NCBI GenBank assembly: GCA_051877575.1
Contig: JBJEJA010000010.1
Coordinates: 62,001-126,000, forward strand
Reading direction: 5' to 3'
Length of the DNA stretch: 64,000 bases
From: UBA2882 sp051877575
GTDB taxonomy: Bacteria; Bacillota; Clostridia; Lachnospirales; Lachnospiraceae
Below the pieces are notes generated by a model. That model searched no databases. It was not told where the DNA came from and saw nothing but the letters and a program-made list of their open reading frames with translations. Positions within the stretch are counted from its first letter, which is position 1. Each line of letters starts with the position of its first letter. The position numbers and the translations under genes were made by a program. Positions 8,554 through 18,143 of the stretch are shown one piece after another.

Positions 8554-9063
8554 ATGAACGGACAGAAGAGTAAGAGCATGAAACGGGTGCAGAAGATTTT
8601 ACAGCATCCTCTTTATAAAAAATACGTGCAAAGAATTGCGGAATGTGAGAAGGAACGGGAATTCTGCGGACATGATATGGTGCATTTTCTGGATGTGGCA
8701 CGGATTGCCATGCTGTTAAATCTGGAAGAAAATAAAAAGCCCATCCGTAAGGACTGGATCTACGGAGCGGCGCTGCTGCATGATATCGGCAGATTTGTGC
8801 AGTATGCGGACGGAACGGATCATGCCAAAGCGTCGGCGGAACTGGCACCGGAGATTTTAAGAGACTGCGGATATTCCCGGGAAGAAACGGAAATCATTAC
8901 AGAAGCCATTGCCAACCACCGCAATAAGAAAATCAAGGATGGTTCGGATTTAAAAGGAATTTTGTATCGTGCGGACAAGGCCAGCAGACCATGCTACGGT
9001 TGCCTGATGGAGCCGGCCTGTGACTGGAAACGCAAAAAGAAAAATATGACATTGGAGATATAG
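8554..9063 (+). CDS. HD-domain phosphohydrolase in folate operon
   Basis: The 169-residue protein has an HD-type metal site: His in CGHDMVHFLDVAR, the HD pair in LLHDIGRF and a later DHAKAS plus IANHRNKK region. The C-terminus (about 140-169) holds three cysteines (CYGCLMEPAC) and a basic tail. It lies between folE and folP, three bases before folP, so it is co-transcribed with folate genes. HD-domain enzymes hydrolyse phosphate esters, often on nucleotides. The position makes it a candidate for the missing dihydroneopterin-triphosphate dephosphorylation step; this is inference from context only. Confidence 0.85.
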   Translation: MNGQKSKSMKRVQKILQHPLYKKYVQRIAECEKEREFCGHDMVHFLDVARIAMLLNLEENKKPIRKDWIYGAALLHDIGRFVQYADGTDHAKASAELAPEILRDCGYSREETEIITEAIANHRNKKIKDGSDLKGILYRADKASRPCYGCLMEPACDWKRKKKNMTLEI

Positions 9064-9065
9064 GC

Positions 9066-9875
9066 ATGAAAATAGGAAATAAGGAATTTGATACTGCTCA
9101 TCATACGTATGTGATGGGGATCTTAAATGTGACACCGGATTCCTTCTCGGACGGCGGGAAATGGAATGAGTTGGATGCGGCTCTTTTTCATACGGAAGAG
9201 ATGATCAAAGACGGAGCTTCGCTTATTGACATCGGTGGGGAATCTACCAGGCCGGGATACACGATCCTGCCCGACGAAAAAGAGATTGAGAGGGTTGTTC
9301 CCGTTATCCGTGCAGTGAAAGAACGGTTTGATATTCCGGTTTCTTTGGATACTTATAAAAGCGGCGTGGCTTTGGCCGGGCTGGAAGCCGGTGCGGATAT
9401 GATCAACGACATCTGGGGGCTGAAATATGATCCGGCACTTGCGGGGGTCATTGCCAAAGCGGGTGTGCCCTGCTGTCTGATGCACAACCGGAAAGCACCC
9501 GATTACCGGGATTATATCACAGATCTGCTGACCGATCTGGAAGAGACGCTGGAAATTGCACAGAAGGCAGGAATTCCATATGAAAGGATCTGTCTGGATC
9601 CGGGCGTCGGTTTCGGAAAAACATATGAAAATAATCTGGAGATCATCAACAGGCTGGATGCGCTGCATACTTTCGGACTGCCGATTTTGCTTGGGACATC
9701 CCGCAAATCGGTTATCGGTCTGACTCTGGATCTGCCGTCGGATCAGCGGCTGGAGGGAACTCTGGCGACCACCGTGATCGGTGTCATGAAAGGGGCGGCA
9801 TTCGTGAGAGTACACGATGTGAAGGAAAATGTACGTGCAATCCGGATGACGGAAGCAATTAAAAATGCAGGATAA
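9066..9875 (+). CDS. folP: Dihydropteroate synthase
   Basis: FolP joins p-aminobenzoate to hydroxymethyl-dihydropterin pyrophosphate, the sulfonamide target step. The signature motifs GILNVTPDSFSDGG (near residue 18), IDIGGESTRPG, the SLDTYKS strand, DIWGLKYD and LGTSRKSVIG are all present, and the 269-residue length is normal. It follows the HD-domain gene after two bases and precedes folBK by 30 bp. This is a standard, intact enzyme. Confidence 0.97.
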   Translation: MKIGNKEFDTAHHTYVMGILNVTPDSFSDGGKWNELDAALFHTEEMIKDGASLIDIGGESTRPGYTILPDEKEIERVVPVIRAVKERFDIPVSLDTYKSGVALAGLEAGADMINDIWGLKYDPALAGVIAKAGVPCCLMHNRKAPDYRDYITDLLTDLEETLEIAQKAGIPYERICLDPGVGFGKTYENNLEIINRLDALHTFGLPILLGTSRKSVIGLTLDLPSDQRLEGTLATTVIGVMKGAAFVRVHDVKENVRAIRMTEAIKNAG

Positions 9876-9905
9876 ACTGTAATACAAAAGAAGGGAGTGG
9901 GCAGT

Positions 9906-10727
9906 ATGGACAAAATTCAAATTAAAGGCTTAAAGGTATTTGCACATCACGGAGTTTATCCGGAGGAGTCTGCTCAGGGGCAGGACTTTTTTGTCAATGT
10001 GTGTCTGGATGTGGATACCAGACCGGCGGGACTAAGGGATGATCTGGGTCAGTCGGTAGACTACGGGGAATTGTGTATGTTTATTGATCGGTATATGAAG
10101 AAACATACCTATAAGCTGTTGGAATCCGTTACAGAGAATCTGGCGAGGGAAATACTGCTGCGTTATCCCAAAGTGTATGCGGCAGAAGTTAGCGTAAGCA
10201 AACCGCATGCGCCGATACCGCTTCCTTTTGAAGATGTTTCCGTTACGGTAAAGCGGTCCTGGCATGAAGCCTATATCGGTTTCGGCTCCAATCTGGGAGA
10301 CCGGGAGGAATATATCAGGAAGGGTCTGGAAACTTTGGAGCATGAGAGCGATGTGTTTCTGTTGCGTACTTCTACCATCATAGAGACCGAACCTTACGGC
10401 GGTGTGGAAATGGATCCGGTGTTAAACGGTGTGGCAAAGATCAGGACTCTGTTAACGCCCTATGAGTTGTTGGAATTGTGCAACCGGATAGAAGCGCAGG
10501 CAGGAAGAAAACGCGATGTTCATTGGGGACCGCGGACGTTGGATTTTGACATTCTGTTTTATGATAAAATGGTTTTGGAGGATGAATATCTGACCATTCC
10601 TCATATGGATATGAAAAACCGGGATTTCGTGCTGGAACCCATGGCGGAAATTGCACCGGGCTATGTGCATCCTGTATATCAAAAAACGATGGCGGATCTG
10701 TTAAAAGAATTAAAGGAAAGAAAGTAA
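9906..10727 (+). CDS. folBK: Bifunctional dihydroneopterin aldolase / HPPK
   Basis: Residues about 1-118 are dihydroneopterin aldolase (FAHHGVYPEE, QSVDYGEL, KPHAPIP) and about 119-273 are 6-hydroxymethyl-7,8-dihydropterin pyrophosphokinase (YIGFGSNLGDRE, then GPRTLDFDILFY). The protein therefore performs two consecutive steps leading to the FolP substrate. The frame opens at a GTG at 9897, but GGGAG placed eight bases before the ATG at 9906 points to MDKIQIKGL as the start. FolB-FolK fusions are common in Firmicutes. Next comes a gene of unrelated function only one base away. Confidence 0.95.
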   Translation: MDKIQIKGLKVFAHHGVYPEESAQGQDFFVNVCLDVDTRPAGLRDDLGQSVDYGELCMFIDRYMKKHTYKLLESVTENLAREILLRYPKVYAAEVSVSKPHAPIPLPFEDVSVTVKRSWHEAYIGFGSNLGDREEYIRKGLETLEHESDVFLLRTSTIIETEPYGGVEMDPVLNGVAKIRTLLTPYELLELCNRIEAQAGRKRDVHWGPRTLDFDILFYDKMVLEDEYLTIPHMDMKNRDFVLEPMAEIAPGYVHPVYQKTMADLLKELKERK

Positions 10728-10728
10728 T

Positions 10729-11769
10729 ATGTCGGATAAGAGTAAAGTGATTATCATATTGTCTGCAATTTTTGTGGTTCTCGGAGGGCTGTTCTGCTTT
10801 CTGACATTCAAGGATTACCTTCATAAGAATCCGGAAGATCTGGTGGGAAATACAGCGGGGAATCTCAACAACGGCGGATATTTCTGTCAGACGGGAGATA
10901 CGGTATTTTTTGCCAACGGATATGATGACGGCAAACTGTATGCCATGAATGCGGATGAAACGAACATCAGAAAATTGAGTGAAGTGAAGGTATCCCAGTT
11001 AAATGCGGATGATAAATATCTGTATTACTATTTAAGTGATGTGCAGGCACCGTCCGGACTGGGCGGCTTTTCGGTTCCGATGCTGGGAATCTACCGCTCC
11101 GACCACAAAGGAAAAGGGGCGAAAAGTCTGGAACGGGTATCCTGCGGAGTCGTCAAACTGATTGGCAACACATTATATTATCAACAATATACGGATTCAA
11201 AACATAAAACACTGCAGGGAATGGATGTCCGGTCCAAGGAAACGGAAACGCTTCTGGACTTCCCGGCAAATCCGGCTTCCGCCTATGGAACGGCGATTTA
11301 TTATAACGGTATGGAGGAAGATCACCATCTGTACCGGTATCATACAGAGAGTCGGAGCAATGCAATGCTTTATGAGGGAAATGTCTGGAATCCCGATGCA
11401 CAGGGAGATTACATTTATTTTATGAATATTGATGATGATTATAAGCTGTGCAGATATGATATGGGTACGGGAGAGGTGCAGACGCTGACACGGGACAGAG
11501 TGGATCAGTATCTGGTCTGCGGAAGTTATATCTTTTATCAGAAAAATTCGGAAAATGATCCGGCCCTGATGGTGATGTATACGGACGGATCGGAACCACG
11601 TGTTATTGCAGAGGGCAATTACTCCAATTTGAATGCAACCACAAAATTTATTTATTTTACCGCATTCGGAACCGATATGCCCGTGTATAAAGTGTCATTG
11701 GAAAACAGCAGTTTCCAAATGATGACTTTTGACGGGGCAAAACAGGCTGCCATAGAGAGCAATCAATAA
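10729..11769 (+). CDS. Membrane-anchored DUF5050-like beta-propeller protein
   Basis: One N-terminal membrane helix (about 8-28, VIIILSAIFVVLGGLFCFL) precedes about 315 extracytoplasmic residues built from repeats of the kind YFCQTGDTVFFANGYDDGKLYAMNADETN, in which a hydrophobic strand, an aromatic-rich turn and a polar loop recur. This matches the DUF5050/TolB-like propeller proteins that are abundant in Lachnospiraceae and have no assigned function. It starts one base after folBK and ends 25 bp before pheA, so it is carried in the operon, probably without a functional link to either pathway. Confidence 0.75.
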   Translation: MSDKSKVIIILSAIFVVLGGLFCFLTFKDYLHKNPEDLVGNTAGNLNNGGYFCQTGDTVFFANGYDDGKLYAMNADETNIRKLSEVKVSQLNADDKYLYYYLSDVQAPSGLGGFSVPMLGIYRSDHKGKGAKSLERVSCGVVKLIGNTLYYQQYTDSKHKTLQGMDVRSKETETLLDFPANPASAYGTAIYYNGMEEDHHLYRYHTESRSNAMLYEGNVWNPDAQGDYIYFMNIDDDYKLCRYDMGTGEVQTLTRDRVDQYLVCGSYIFYQKNSENDPALMVMYTDGSEPRVIAEGNYSNLNATTKFIYFTAFGTDMPVYKVSLENSSFQMMTFDGAKQAAIESNQ

Positions 11770-11794
11770 AAAAGGAAAAGGACGCAGAGATAAG

Positions 11795-12919
11795 ATGGAT
11801 TTACTGGAACTGAGAAATCAAATTGACGAAATCGATCAACAAATTGTGGAACTGTATGAGAACAGAATGGATATCTGCAGACAGGTTGCGGAATACAAGA
11901 TCGAGACGGGGAAAAAAGTTTTTGACAGAGTCAGGGAAGAGGAAAAAATCAGAAAAGTAAAAGCAATGACGACCAGTGACTTTAGCAGCCGTGCCGTAGA
12001 GGAGCTGTTTGAGCAGATTATGTCCGTCAGCAGGAAATTGCAGTATCAGCTTTTGGCAGAGCACGGAAGCATTGGAAAACTGCCCTTCATGGAAGTGGAT
12101 ACTTTACAGGAAGGCAGGGCGAGAGTTGTATTTCAGGGAGCGGAAGGGGCTTATTCCCAGGCCGCCATGGTGCAGTATTTCGGAGACCGGATCGACAGCT
12201 TCCATGTGGATACTTTCCGGGATGCCATGAGCGCCATAGAAGAGGGGAGCGCGGATTTTGCCGTGCTGCCTATTGAAAATTCCACTGCCGGTATCGTCAG
12301 CGACATTTATGATCTGCTGGTTGAGTTTGAAAATTATATTGTGGGTGAGCAGATTATCAAGATTGAGCATTGTCTTCTGGGAGTACCGGGCACAAAGATA
12401 GAAGATATCAAAACGGTATATTCCCACCCGCAGTCGCTGATGCAGAGCGCAAGGTTCTTAAATGATTATGACTGGAGACAGATCAGCATGCAGAACAATG
12501 CGTTTGCGGCGCAGAAGGTCATGAAGGACGGGGACAAAACTCAGGCGGCCATTGCCAGTGCTTATGCCGGAGAGATCTATGGACTTGAAGTGCTGAAACG
12601 GGGCGTGAATCAGTCCGAAAATAATTCCACCCGTTTTATCATCGTGACCAACCAGAGAGTATTTTTAAAGGATGCAAAGAAAATCAGCATTTGTCTGGAG
12701 GTCCCGCACGAGAGCGGCTCTTTGTACCATATGCTTTCGCATTTTATTTACAACAATCTGAATCTTTGCAAGATCGAAAGCCGCCCGATCGAGGACAGAA
12801 CGTGGGAATATCGTTTCTTTATCGATTTTGAAGGTAATCTGGCGGACGGAGCGGTAAAAAACGCTTTGCGGGGACTCAGGGATGAGGCAAGAAATATGAA
12901 GATCCTCGGTAATTACTAG
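11795..12919 (+). CDS. pheA: Bifunctional chorismate mutase / prephenate dehydratase (P-protein)
   Basis: The N-terminal AroQ chorismate mutase domain (about 1-90, LRNQIDEIDQQIVELYENR) is followed by a prephenate dehydratase domain (about 108-285: VFQGAEGAYSQAA, LPIENSTAGIV) and a C-terminal ACT domain (about 295-374) containing ESRP, the phenylalanine-binding motif. It makes phenylpyruvate and is expected to be inhibited by phenylalanine. No T-box or leader peptide is present in the 25-bp upstream gap, so expression depends on the upstream promoter. Confidence 0.95.
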   Translation: MDLLELRNQIDEIDQQIVELYENRMDICRQVAEYKIETGKKVFDRVREEEKIRKVKAMTTSDFSSRAVEELFEQIMSVSRKLQYQLLAEHGSIGKLPFMEVDTLQEGRARVVFQGAEGAYSQAAMVQYFGDRIDSFHVDTFRDAMSAIEEGSADFAVLPIENSTAGIVSDIYDLLVEFENYIVGEQIIKIEHCLLGVPGTKIEDIKTVYSHPQSLMQSARFLNDYDWRQISMQNNAFAAQKVMKDGDKTQAAIASAYAGEIYGLEVLKRGVNQSENNSTRFIIVTNQRVFLKDAKKISICLEVPHESGSLYHMLSHFIYNNLNLCKIESRPIEDRTWEYRFFIDFEGNLADGAVKNALRGLRDEARNMKILGNY

Positions 12920-12940
12920 AGGGTGAGGAAGGGATGTAAA

Positions 12941-14482
12941 ATGGCAGTGAAGACATTTGCGGCGATTGATGTCGGCTCCTATGAGCTTTCCATGAAAATA
13001 TTTGAAATCTCCTTAAAAACGGGAATCCGGGAAATCGATTGTATCAGACACCGGATCGCTCTGGGACTGGATTCCTATAACACAGGGAAGATCACCATAG
13101 AGAAAATGGATGAGCTGTGTGATGTGCTGAGGGAGTTTGACGGGATTATGAAATCCTATAAGGTCGATGCGTACAGGGCATACGGCACAAGTGCGATCAG
13201 AGAGACGGAAAATACGTTGATCGTTCTGGATCAGATCAAGAACCGTACGGGAATCACCGTGGAAGTCATCAGTAATTCCGAACAGCGTTTTCTGGATTAT
13301 AAGGCGGTGGCGACCAAGGGAAAGGAGTTTGAAAAACGAATCGAAGGCGGAACGGCGATACTGGATATCGGCGGCGGAAGCATACAGATTTCTTTGTTTG
13401 AAAATGACACATTGGTAACCACACAGAATATGCGTCTGGGTGTTATGAGAATGCGGGAGCGTCTGGAAGCAATTTCGGGCAGAAGCGGACAGTATGAAAG
13501 ACTCATTGATGAGATGGTCAATAACCAGTTTTCTCTTTTCAAGAAGTTTTATCTGAAGGAGCGGGAGGTTCCCAATCTGATCATTATAGATGATTATCTG
13601 TCCCCTGTATTTCAAAAAAAGGAAATCTGCAAAGAACCGGGGAATATGGATCACAAACGATTCATGGAATTCATGGATGAGATCACCGACAGGAATAAGG
13701 GAGATGTCAGCACCTGGCTGGAAGTTTCCGAGGAGCATGCTTCCCTGTTGTTTCACAGCGCGGTGTTGAGCAAACGGATCATGGAAGTGCTGGGAACACA
13801 GAATATCTGGGCACCGGGTGTCACGCTCTGCGACGGCATGGCTTATGAATATGCCCAGCAGAACAGGCTTTTAGCCAATGTACACGACTTTGAAAAGGAT
13901 ATCATTGCATCGACCGCCACCATCAGCAAGCGCTATATGTGCAGCCGGAAAAGAAACGAAATCATGGAGTCACTGGCGTTGTCCATTTTTGATACCATGA
14001 AAAAAGTACACGGACTGGGCAAGCGGGAAAGGCTACTTTTACAGATTGCGGCCCAGTTAAACGATTGCGGAAAATATATTTCCCAGACCGATGTGGGAGA
14101 ATGTAGCTTCCGGATCATCATGGCTACGGAGATCATCGGCTTATCCCATGCCGAAAGGGAGATCGTGGCATATGTGGCAAAGTACAACCGGGATGAATTT
14201 GAATATTATGAGGCACTGGGGGAGAAGACGACTCTGAGCAGAGAGGCATACCTGACCATTGCAAAACTGACGGCCATTTTACGGGTTGCAAACGGTCTGG
14301 ACCGGAGCCATAAGCAGAAATTCAAGGATTTTAAAACCGTATTGAAAGACAATGAGCTGATCATCAGCGTGGATACGTCTGAAGATATTACCCTGGAAAC
14401 GGGATTACTGACTGCAAGAGCAAAGTTTTTTGAAGAGGTATACAGTGTAAGACCCGTTATCAGGCAGAAACGGCATATGTAG
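12941..14482 (+). CDS. ppx: Ppx/GppA family exopolyphosphatase / pppGpp phosphatase
   Basis: The 513-residue protein has the acetate-kinase/Hsp70-fold signature of the family: AAIDVGSYELSMKIFEI at the N-terminus, GTSAIRETENT and the second phosphate loop AILDIGGGSIQISLF. A long C-terminal part (about 310-513, with LLQIAAQLNDCGKYIS and a following SHAEREIVAYVAKY stretch) is an HD-like helical domain. The frame opens at GTG 12923, but AGGAAGGGA before the ATG at 12941 sets the start. It is followed 11 bp later by ppk1, so polyphosphate synthesis and breakdown are encoded together. Confidence 0.9.
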   Translation: MAVKTFAAIDVGSYELSMKIFEISLKTGIREIDCIRHRIALGLDSYNTGKITIEKMDELCDVLREFDGIMKSYKVDAYRAYGTSAIRETENTLIVLDQIKNRTGITVEVISNSEQRFLDYKAVATKGKEFEKRIEGGTAILDIGGGSIQISLFENDTLVTTQNMRLGVMRMRERLEAISGRSGQYERLIDEMVNNQFSLFKKFYLKEREVPNLIIIDDYLSPVFQKKEICKEPGNMDHKRFMEFMDEITDRNKGDVSTWLEVSEEHASLLFHSAVLSKRIMEVLGTQNIWAPGVTLCDGMAYEYAQQNRLLANVHDFEKDIIASTATISKRYMCSRKRNEIMESLALSIFDTMKKVHGLGKRERLLLQIAAQLNDCGKYISQTDVGECSFRIIMATEIIGLSHAEREIVAYVAKYNRDEFEYYEALGEKTTLSREAYLTIAKLTAILRVANGLDRSHKQKFKDFKTVLKDNELIISVDTSEDITLETGLLTARAKFFEEVYSVRPVIRQKRHM

Positions 14483-14493
14483 GAGGAAGTAAA

Positions 14494-16623
14494 ATGTCGG
14501 AAGCAATCAACTATCTTAATCCGGAATATTACTACAACAGAGAGCTGAGCTGGCTGAAGTTTGACTACCGGATTTTAAGCGAAGCGAGGGATAAAAGCAA
14601 TCCGTTATTTGAGCGGTTAAAGTTTTTGAGCATTACCGCTTCCAATCTGGATGAATTTTTTATGGTGCGGGTGGCATCCTTAAAGGATATGGTCCACGCG
14701 GGCTATGACAAAGAAGATATTGCCGGGATGACACCGAAAAAGCAGCTTTCCGCAATCAATGAGGAAACCCATGCGTTGGTCAATCTGCAATATTCCACTT
14801 ATAACAGGAGTCTGGTTCCGCTGCTGAAGCAGAACGGGATCCATATGATCGCACATCACGAGGCGTTGAATAAGAAGCAGGCCGCCTTTGCGGACCGCTA
14901 TTTTGAGGATAATGTATATCCGGTATTGACTCCCATGGCGGTGGATTCCTCCAGACCTTTTCCGCTGATCCGCAACAAATCCCTGAATCTGGGTGCGCTG
15001 GTTAAGAAAAAAGGGGAAAAAGATGCCGAGGTGGAGTTTGCCACTGTTCAGGTGCCGGGCGTACTGCCGAGAGTGGTGGAAATTCCCGATGAGGAAGAAA
15101 GAGTATTCATTTTTTTGGAAGAAATCATAGAGAGAAATATCGAAAAGCTGTTTTTAAACTATGATGTCCTTTGCATCCATCCGTTTCGTATTATGAGAAA
15201 TGCTGATTTGAGCATCGGAGAGGATGAAGCGGAGGATTTGTTAAAAGAAATTGAAAAGCAGTTGAAGAAACGACAGTGGGGTGAGGCTATCCGTCTGGAA
15301 GTGGAAGAGGGAATCGATAAGCCGCTGCTGAAGATTATCCGCAAGGAATTGAAAATTTCGGAGGAAGATATTTATTATATCAACGGACCGTTGGATCTGA
15401 CCGTGCTGATGAAACTGTACGGCGTAGACGGATTTGATCATCTGAAAGAAGAACCTTATGTTCCGCAGCCCGTTCCCGAACTTCCTGCCGACTGCGATAT
15501 TTTTGAAGAAATCAGGAAAAGGGATATTTTGTTGCATCATCCCTACCAAACCTTTACGCCGGTGGTGGATTTTATCAAAAAAGCATCAAAGGATCCCCAG
15601 GTGCTGGCTATCAAACAGACTCTTTACAGGGTAAGCGGCAATTCGCCGATCATTGCGGCGCTGGCTCAGGCGGCGGAAAACGGCAAGCAGGTTTCCGTTT
15701 TGGTTGAATTGAAGGCCAGATTCGATGAAGAGAATAACATTGTATGGGCAAAGATGCTGGAAAAAGCCGGCTGTCATGTGATTTACGGCTTGCTGGGGCT
15801 GAAAACCCACAGCAAGATTACCCTGGTAGTCAGAAAAGAAGAGGACGGTATCAGAAGGTATGTCCATCTGGGAACCGGAAATTACAATGACGCAACGGCG
15901 AAATTATACACGGATATGGGGCTTCTGACCTGCAGAGAGGATATCGGTGAGGATGCCACGGCAGTCTTTAATATGCTGTCCGGTTATTCGGAGCCGCGCA
16001 GCTGGAATAAACTTTCCCTTGCACCCTTGTGGATGAAGGACCGCTTCCTGTATCTGATACAGCGTGAGATCAAGTATGCCAAAGAGGGGACGGAAGCAAG
16101 GATCATTGCAAAAATGAATTCCCTGTGTGACAGACAGATCATCAGCGCACTCTATGAAGCCAGTGCGGCAGGGGTGAAGATCGATCTGATTGTGCGCGGT
16201 ATCTGCTGCCTGAAGACGGGCATTCCGGACGTTTCGGAAAACATTACGGTGCGTTCCATTGTGGGAACCTTTTTGGAGCACAGCAGAATTTTCTATTTTG
16301 AAAACGGCGGAGACGGGGAATACTATATGGCGAGTGCCGACTGGATGCCCCGCAACTTAAATCGTCGTGTGGAAATCCTGTTTCCCATTGAACAGCCGGA
16401 TTTAAAAGAAAAAACGGAACATGTTTTACGCTGTCTGCTGCAGGATACCCTGAAGGCACAGATTTTACAGCCTGACGGATCCTATGAGAAAGTGGACAGA
16501 AGAGGCAAGATACTCTTCGGCGCACAGAAGAATTTCTGTGAAGAGGCAATTGCAGCCGCAAAGGCATTAGAAGAAGACATCCTGGAGGAACGGGTATTTA
16601 TTCCCGAAAAGCATCATGAGTAA
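14494..16623 (+). CDS. ppk1: Polyphosphate kinase 1
   Basis: PPK1 reversibly transfers the gamma phosphate of ATP to polyphosphate. The 709-residue protein shows the N-terminal domain (YYNRELSWLKFDYRIL), the SRPFPLIRNKSLNL region and both conserved histidines: the autophosphorylated one in LKTHSK (about residue 439) and the second in LEHSRIFYF (about 595), matching the spacing in the Escherichia coli enzyme. VHLGTGNYND is also present. AGGAGG precedes the ATG. The last 8 bp overlap the next HAD gene. Confidence 0.97.
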   Translation: MSEAINYLNPEYYYNRELSWLKFDYRILSEARDKSNPLFERLKFLSITASNLDEFFMVRVASLKDMVHAGYDKEDIAGMTPKKQLSAINEETHALVNLQYSTYNRSLVPLLKQNGIHMIAHHEALNKKQAAFADRYFEDNVYPVLTPMAVDSSRPFPLIRNKSLNLGALVKKKGEKDAEVEFATVQVPGVLPRVVEIPDEEERVFIFLEEIIERNIEKLFLNYDVLCIHPFRIMRNADLSIGEDEAEDLLKEIEKQLKKRQWGEAIRLEVEEGIDKPLLKIIRKELKISEEDIYYINGPLDLTVLMKLYGVDGFDHLKEEPYVPQPVPELPADCDIFEEIRKRDILLHHPYQTFTPVVDFIKKASKDPQVLAIKQTLYRVSGNSPIIAALAQAAENGKQVSVLVELKARFDEENNIVWAKMLEKAGCHVIYGLLGLKTHSKITLVVRKEEDGIRRYVHLGTGNYNDATAKLYTDMGLLTCREDIGEDATAVFNMLSGYSEPRSWNKLSLAPLWMKDRFLYLIQREIKYAKEGTEARIIAKMNSLCDRQIISALYEASAAGVKIDLIVRGICCLKTGIPDVSENITVRSIVGTFLEHSRIFYFENGGDGEYYMASADWMPRNLNRRVEILFPIEQPDLKEKTEHVLRCLLQDTLKAQILQPDGSYEKVDRRGKILFGAQKNFCEEAIAAAKALEEDILEERVFIPEKHHE

Positions 16624-17269
16624 AAAAGCAGTGATATTTGATCTGGACGGTACGTTGACCGATACATTGAAATCCATCTGGAAATCCGCCAATCTGGCTT
16701 TGGCGGATGTGGGACTGCCACCATTTGAGCCGGACCGCTACCGTTATTTTGTGGGAGACGGTGCAGAGGAACTGTTAAAAAGAGCTTTGATTGCGGATGG
16801 CGATACGGATCTGACACATTTGTCACAAGTGAGGGAAAGTTATAGAGAGCATTTTAAGAAATATGTGAACTATGAAGTAAAGCCCTATGACGGGATTCCC
16901 AAGCTTCTGCAGGAACTGAAGGCACGGGGGATTTTGATCGCAGTCAATTCCAATAAGCCCCATGAACGAACCGTGGATGTGGTGGAGACCATCTTCGGAA
17001 AAGGAACTTTTGATATGATGGTGGGGCAATGTGAGGAAAGGGCGCGTAAGCCTGCTCCGGACGGTATTTTTCATATCATGGAAAAACTGCATCTGAAGCG
17101 GGATGAGATCCTGTATCTGGGTGATACCTGTGTGGATATGAAGACCGGAAAGAGCGCCGGCGTCTTTACCGTTGGCGCATTGTGGGGGTTCCGTGACAGA
17201 CAGGAACTGGAAGAAAATCATGCGGATGCAATCATAGCCCATCCCCTGGAATTGTTGGACTATGTATAA
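16616..17269 (+). CDS. HAD-IA hydrolase, phosphoglycolate-phosphatase-like
   Basis: The protein begins with HAD motif I FDLDGTLTDTL (nucleophile Asp), has motif II NSNKPHE, a lysine in motif III (EERARKPAPD) and motif IV LGDTCVDMKTG, with a helical cap inserted after motif I. At 217 residues it fits subfamily IA phosphatases such as Gph or PpaX. It overlaps ppk1, so it is translated from the same message. The substrate cannot be assigned; a pyrophosphatase or phosphoglycolate phosphatase role is possible. Confidence 0.85.
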   Translation: MSKKAVIFDLDGTLTDTLKSIWKSANLALADVGLPPFEPDRYRYFVGDGAEELLKRALIADGDTDLTHLSQVRESYREHFKKYVNYEVKPYDGIPKLLQELKARGILIAVNSNKPHERTVDVVETIFGKGTFDMMVGQCEERARKPAPDGIFHIMEKLHLKRDEILYLGDTCVDMKTGKSAGVFTVGALWGFRDRQELEENHADAIIAHPLELLDYV

Positions 17270-17310
17270 AGACAGAAACTGTAGTATGGCAGAATGAAAG
17301 TGACGGATTT

Positions 17311-18114
17311 ATGGATCATAAAATAAAACTAATTGCAACAGACGTAGACGGTACGCTGGTAAAGGATTCATCCAGAGAGGTCTATGATGAAATGATTGAG
17401 GTTATCCAAAAACTGACCGATGCCGGTTACCATTTTGTGGTGGCCAGCGGCAGGCAGTACGGCAGTATCAGGCGGATGTTTGAACGTTCAAAACGGAGAC
17501 TGCATTATATCGCCGAGAACGGAGCCCACATTATTCTAAACGGAGAAAATTATTCCGTAACCAAAATGGATAGAGCCGATGTGGAAGGAATCATGACGGA
17601 TCTGCGTGCTTTGTACCCGCAGGGATGTCATGTGGTGGCATCCACTGCAAAAGGATGCTTTCTGGAATCAAAGGACAGTGATTTTATCAACCTGATCGCC
17701 AACGAATATCGTAACGATGTGACACTGACCGATGATATTCTGGCGGAGAATGTAGATATCATCAAGCTGGCAGTTTATAAAAAAGGGACGATTCGTCCCA
17801 TAGGAGAAAGCATGCTGATTCCCAAATGGCAGGATAAGGTTAAAACGACCATGGCGGGAGAAGAATGGGTGGATTTTATGGATCAGAGCGTTGACAAAGG
17901 CAATGCTTTGAGAAAGATTCAGGAGGCTTTGGGCATCAGCCGGGAAGAAACCATGGTCTTTGGTGATAACAACAATGATCTGGGGCTGATCCTCGCAGCG
18001 GAGGAAAGCTATGCGGTGGAGAATGCAGTAGAGGAAGTCAAAAAAGCTGCAAAGCATATCTGTCCGGATTATACGCAAAAAGGTGTATACCGGGTTTTGA
18101 AACAGTTGACATAA
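17311..18114 (+). CDS. Cof-type HAD-IIB phosphatase
   Basis: The 267-residue protein carries ATDVDGTLVKD (motif I), VVASGRQYGS (motif II), the Cof-type alpha/beta cap in the middle and VFGDNNNDLGLI (motif IV) followed by the family ending KAAKHICPDYTQKGVYRVL. Cof-type enzymes dephosphorylate sugar phosphates, FMN or thiamine-pathway intermediates with broad specificity. It lies 41 bp after the previous HAD gene on the same strand. Confidence 0.88.
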   Translation: MDHKIKLIATDVDGTLVKDSSREVYDEMIEVIQKLTDAGYHFVVASGRQYGSIRRMFERSKRRLHYIAENGAHIILNGENYSVTKMDRADVEGIMTDLRALYPQGCHVVASTAKGCFLESKDSDFINLIANEYRNDVTLTDDILAENVDIIKLAVYKKGTIRPIGESMLIPKWQDKVKTTMAGEEWVDFMDQSVDKGNALRKIQEALGISREETMVFGDNNNDLGLILAAEESYAVENAVEEVKKAAKHICPDYTQKGVYRVLKQLT

Positions 18115-18143
18115 CATAAGAAGATGAAATGGAGGTAGTCAAT

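Noticed and set aside
11770..11794. Possible T-box or leader peptide upstream of pheA
   Set aside because: The gap is only 25 bp and contains no T-box motif or leader frame.
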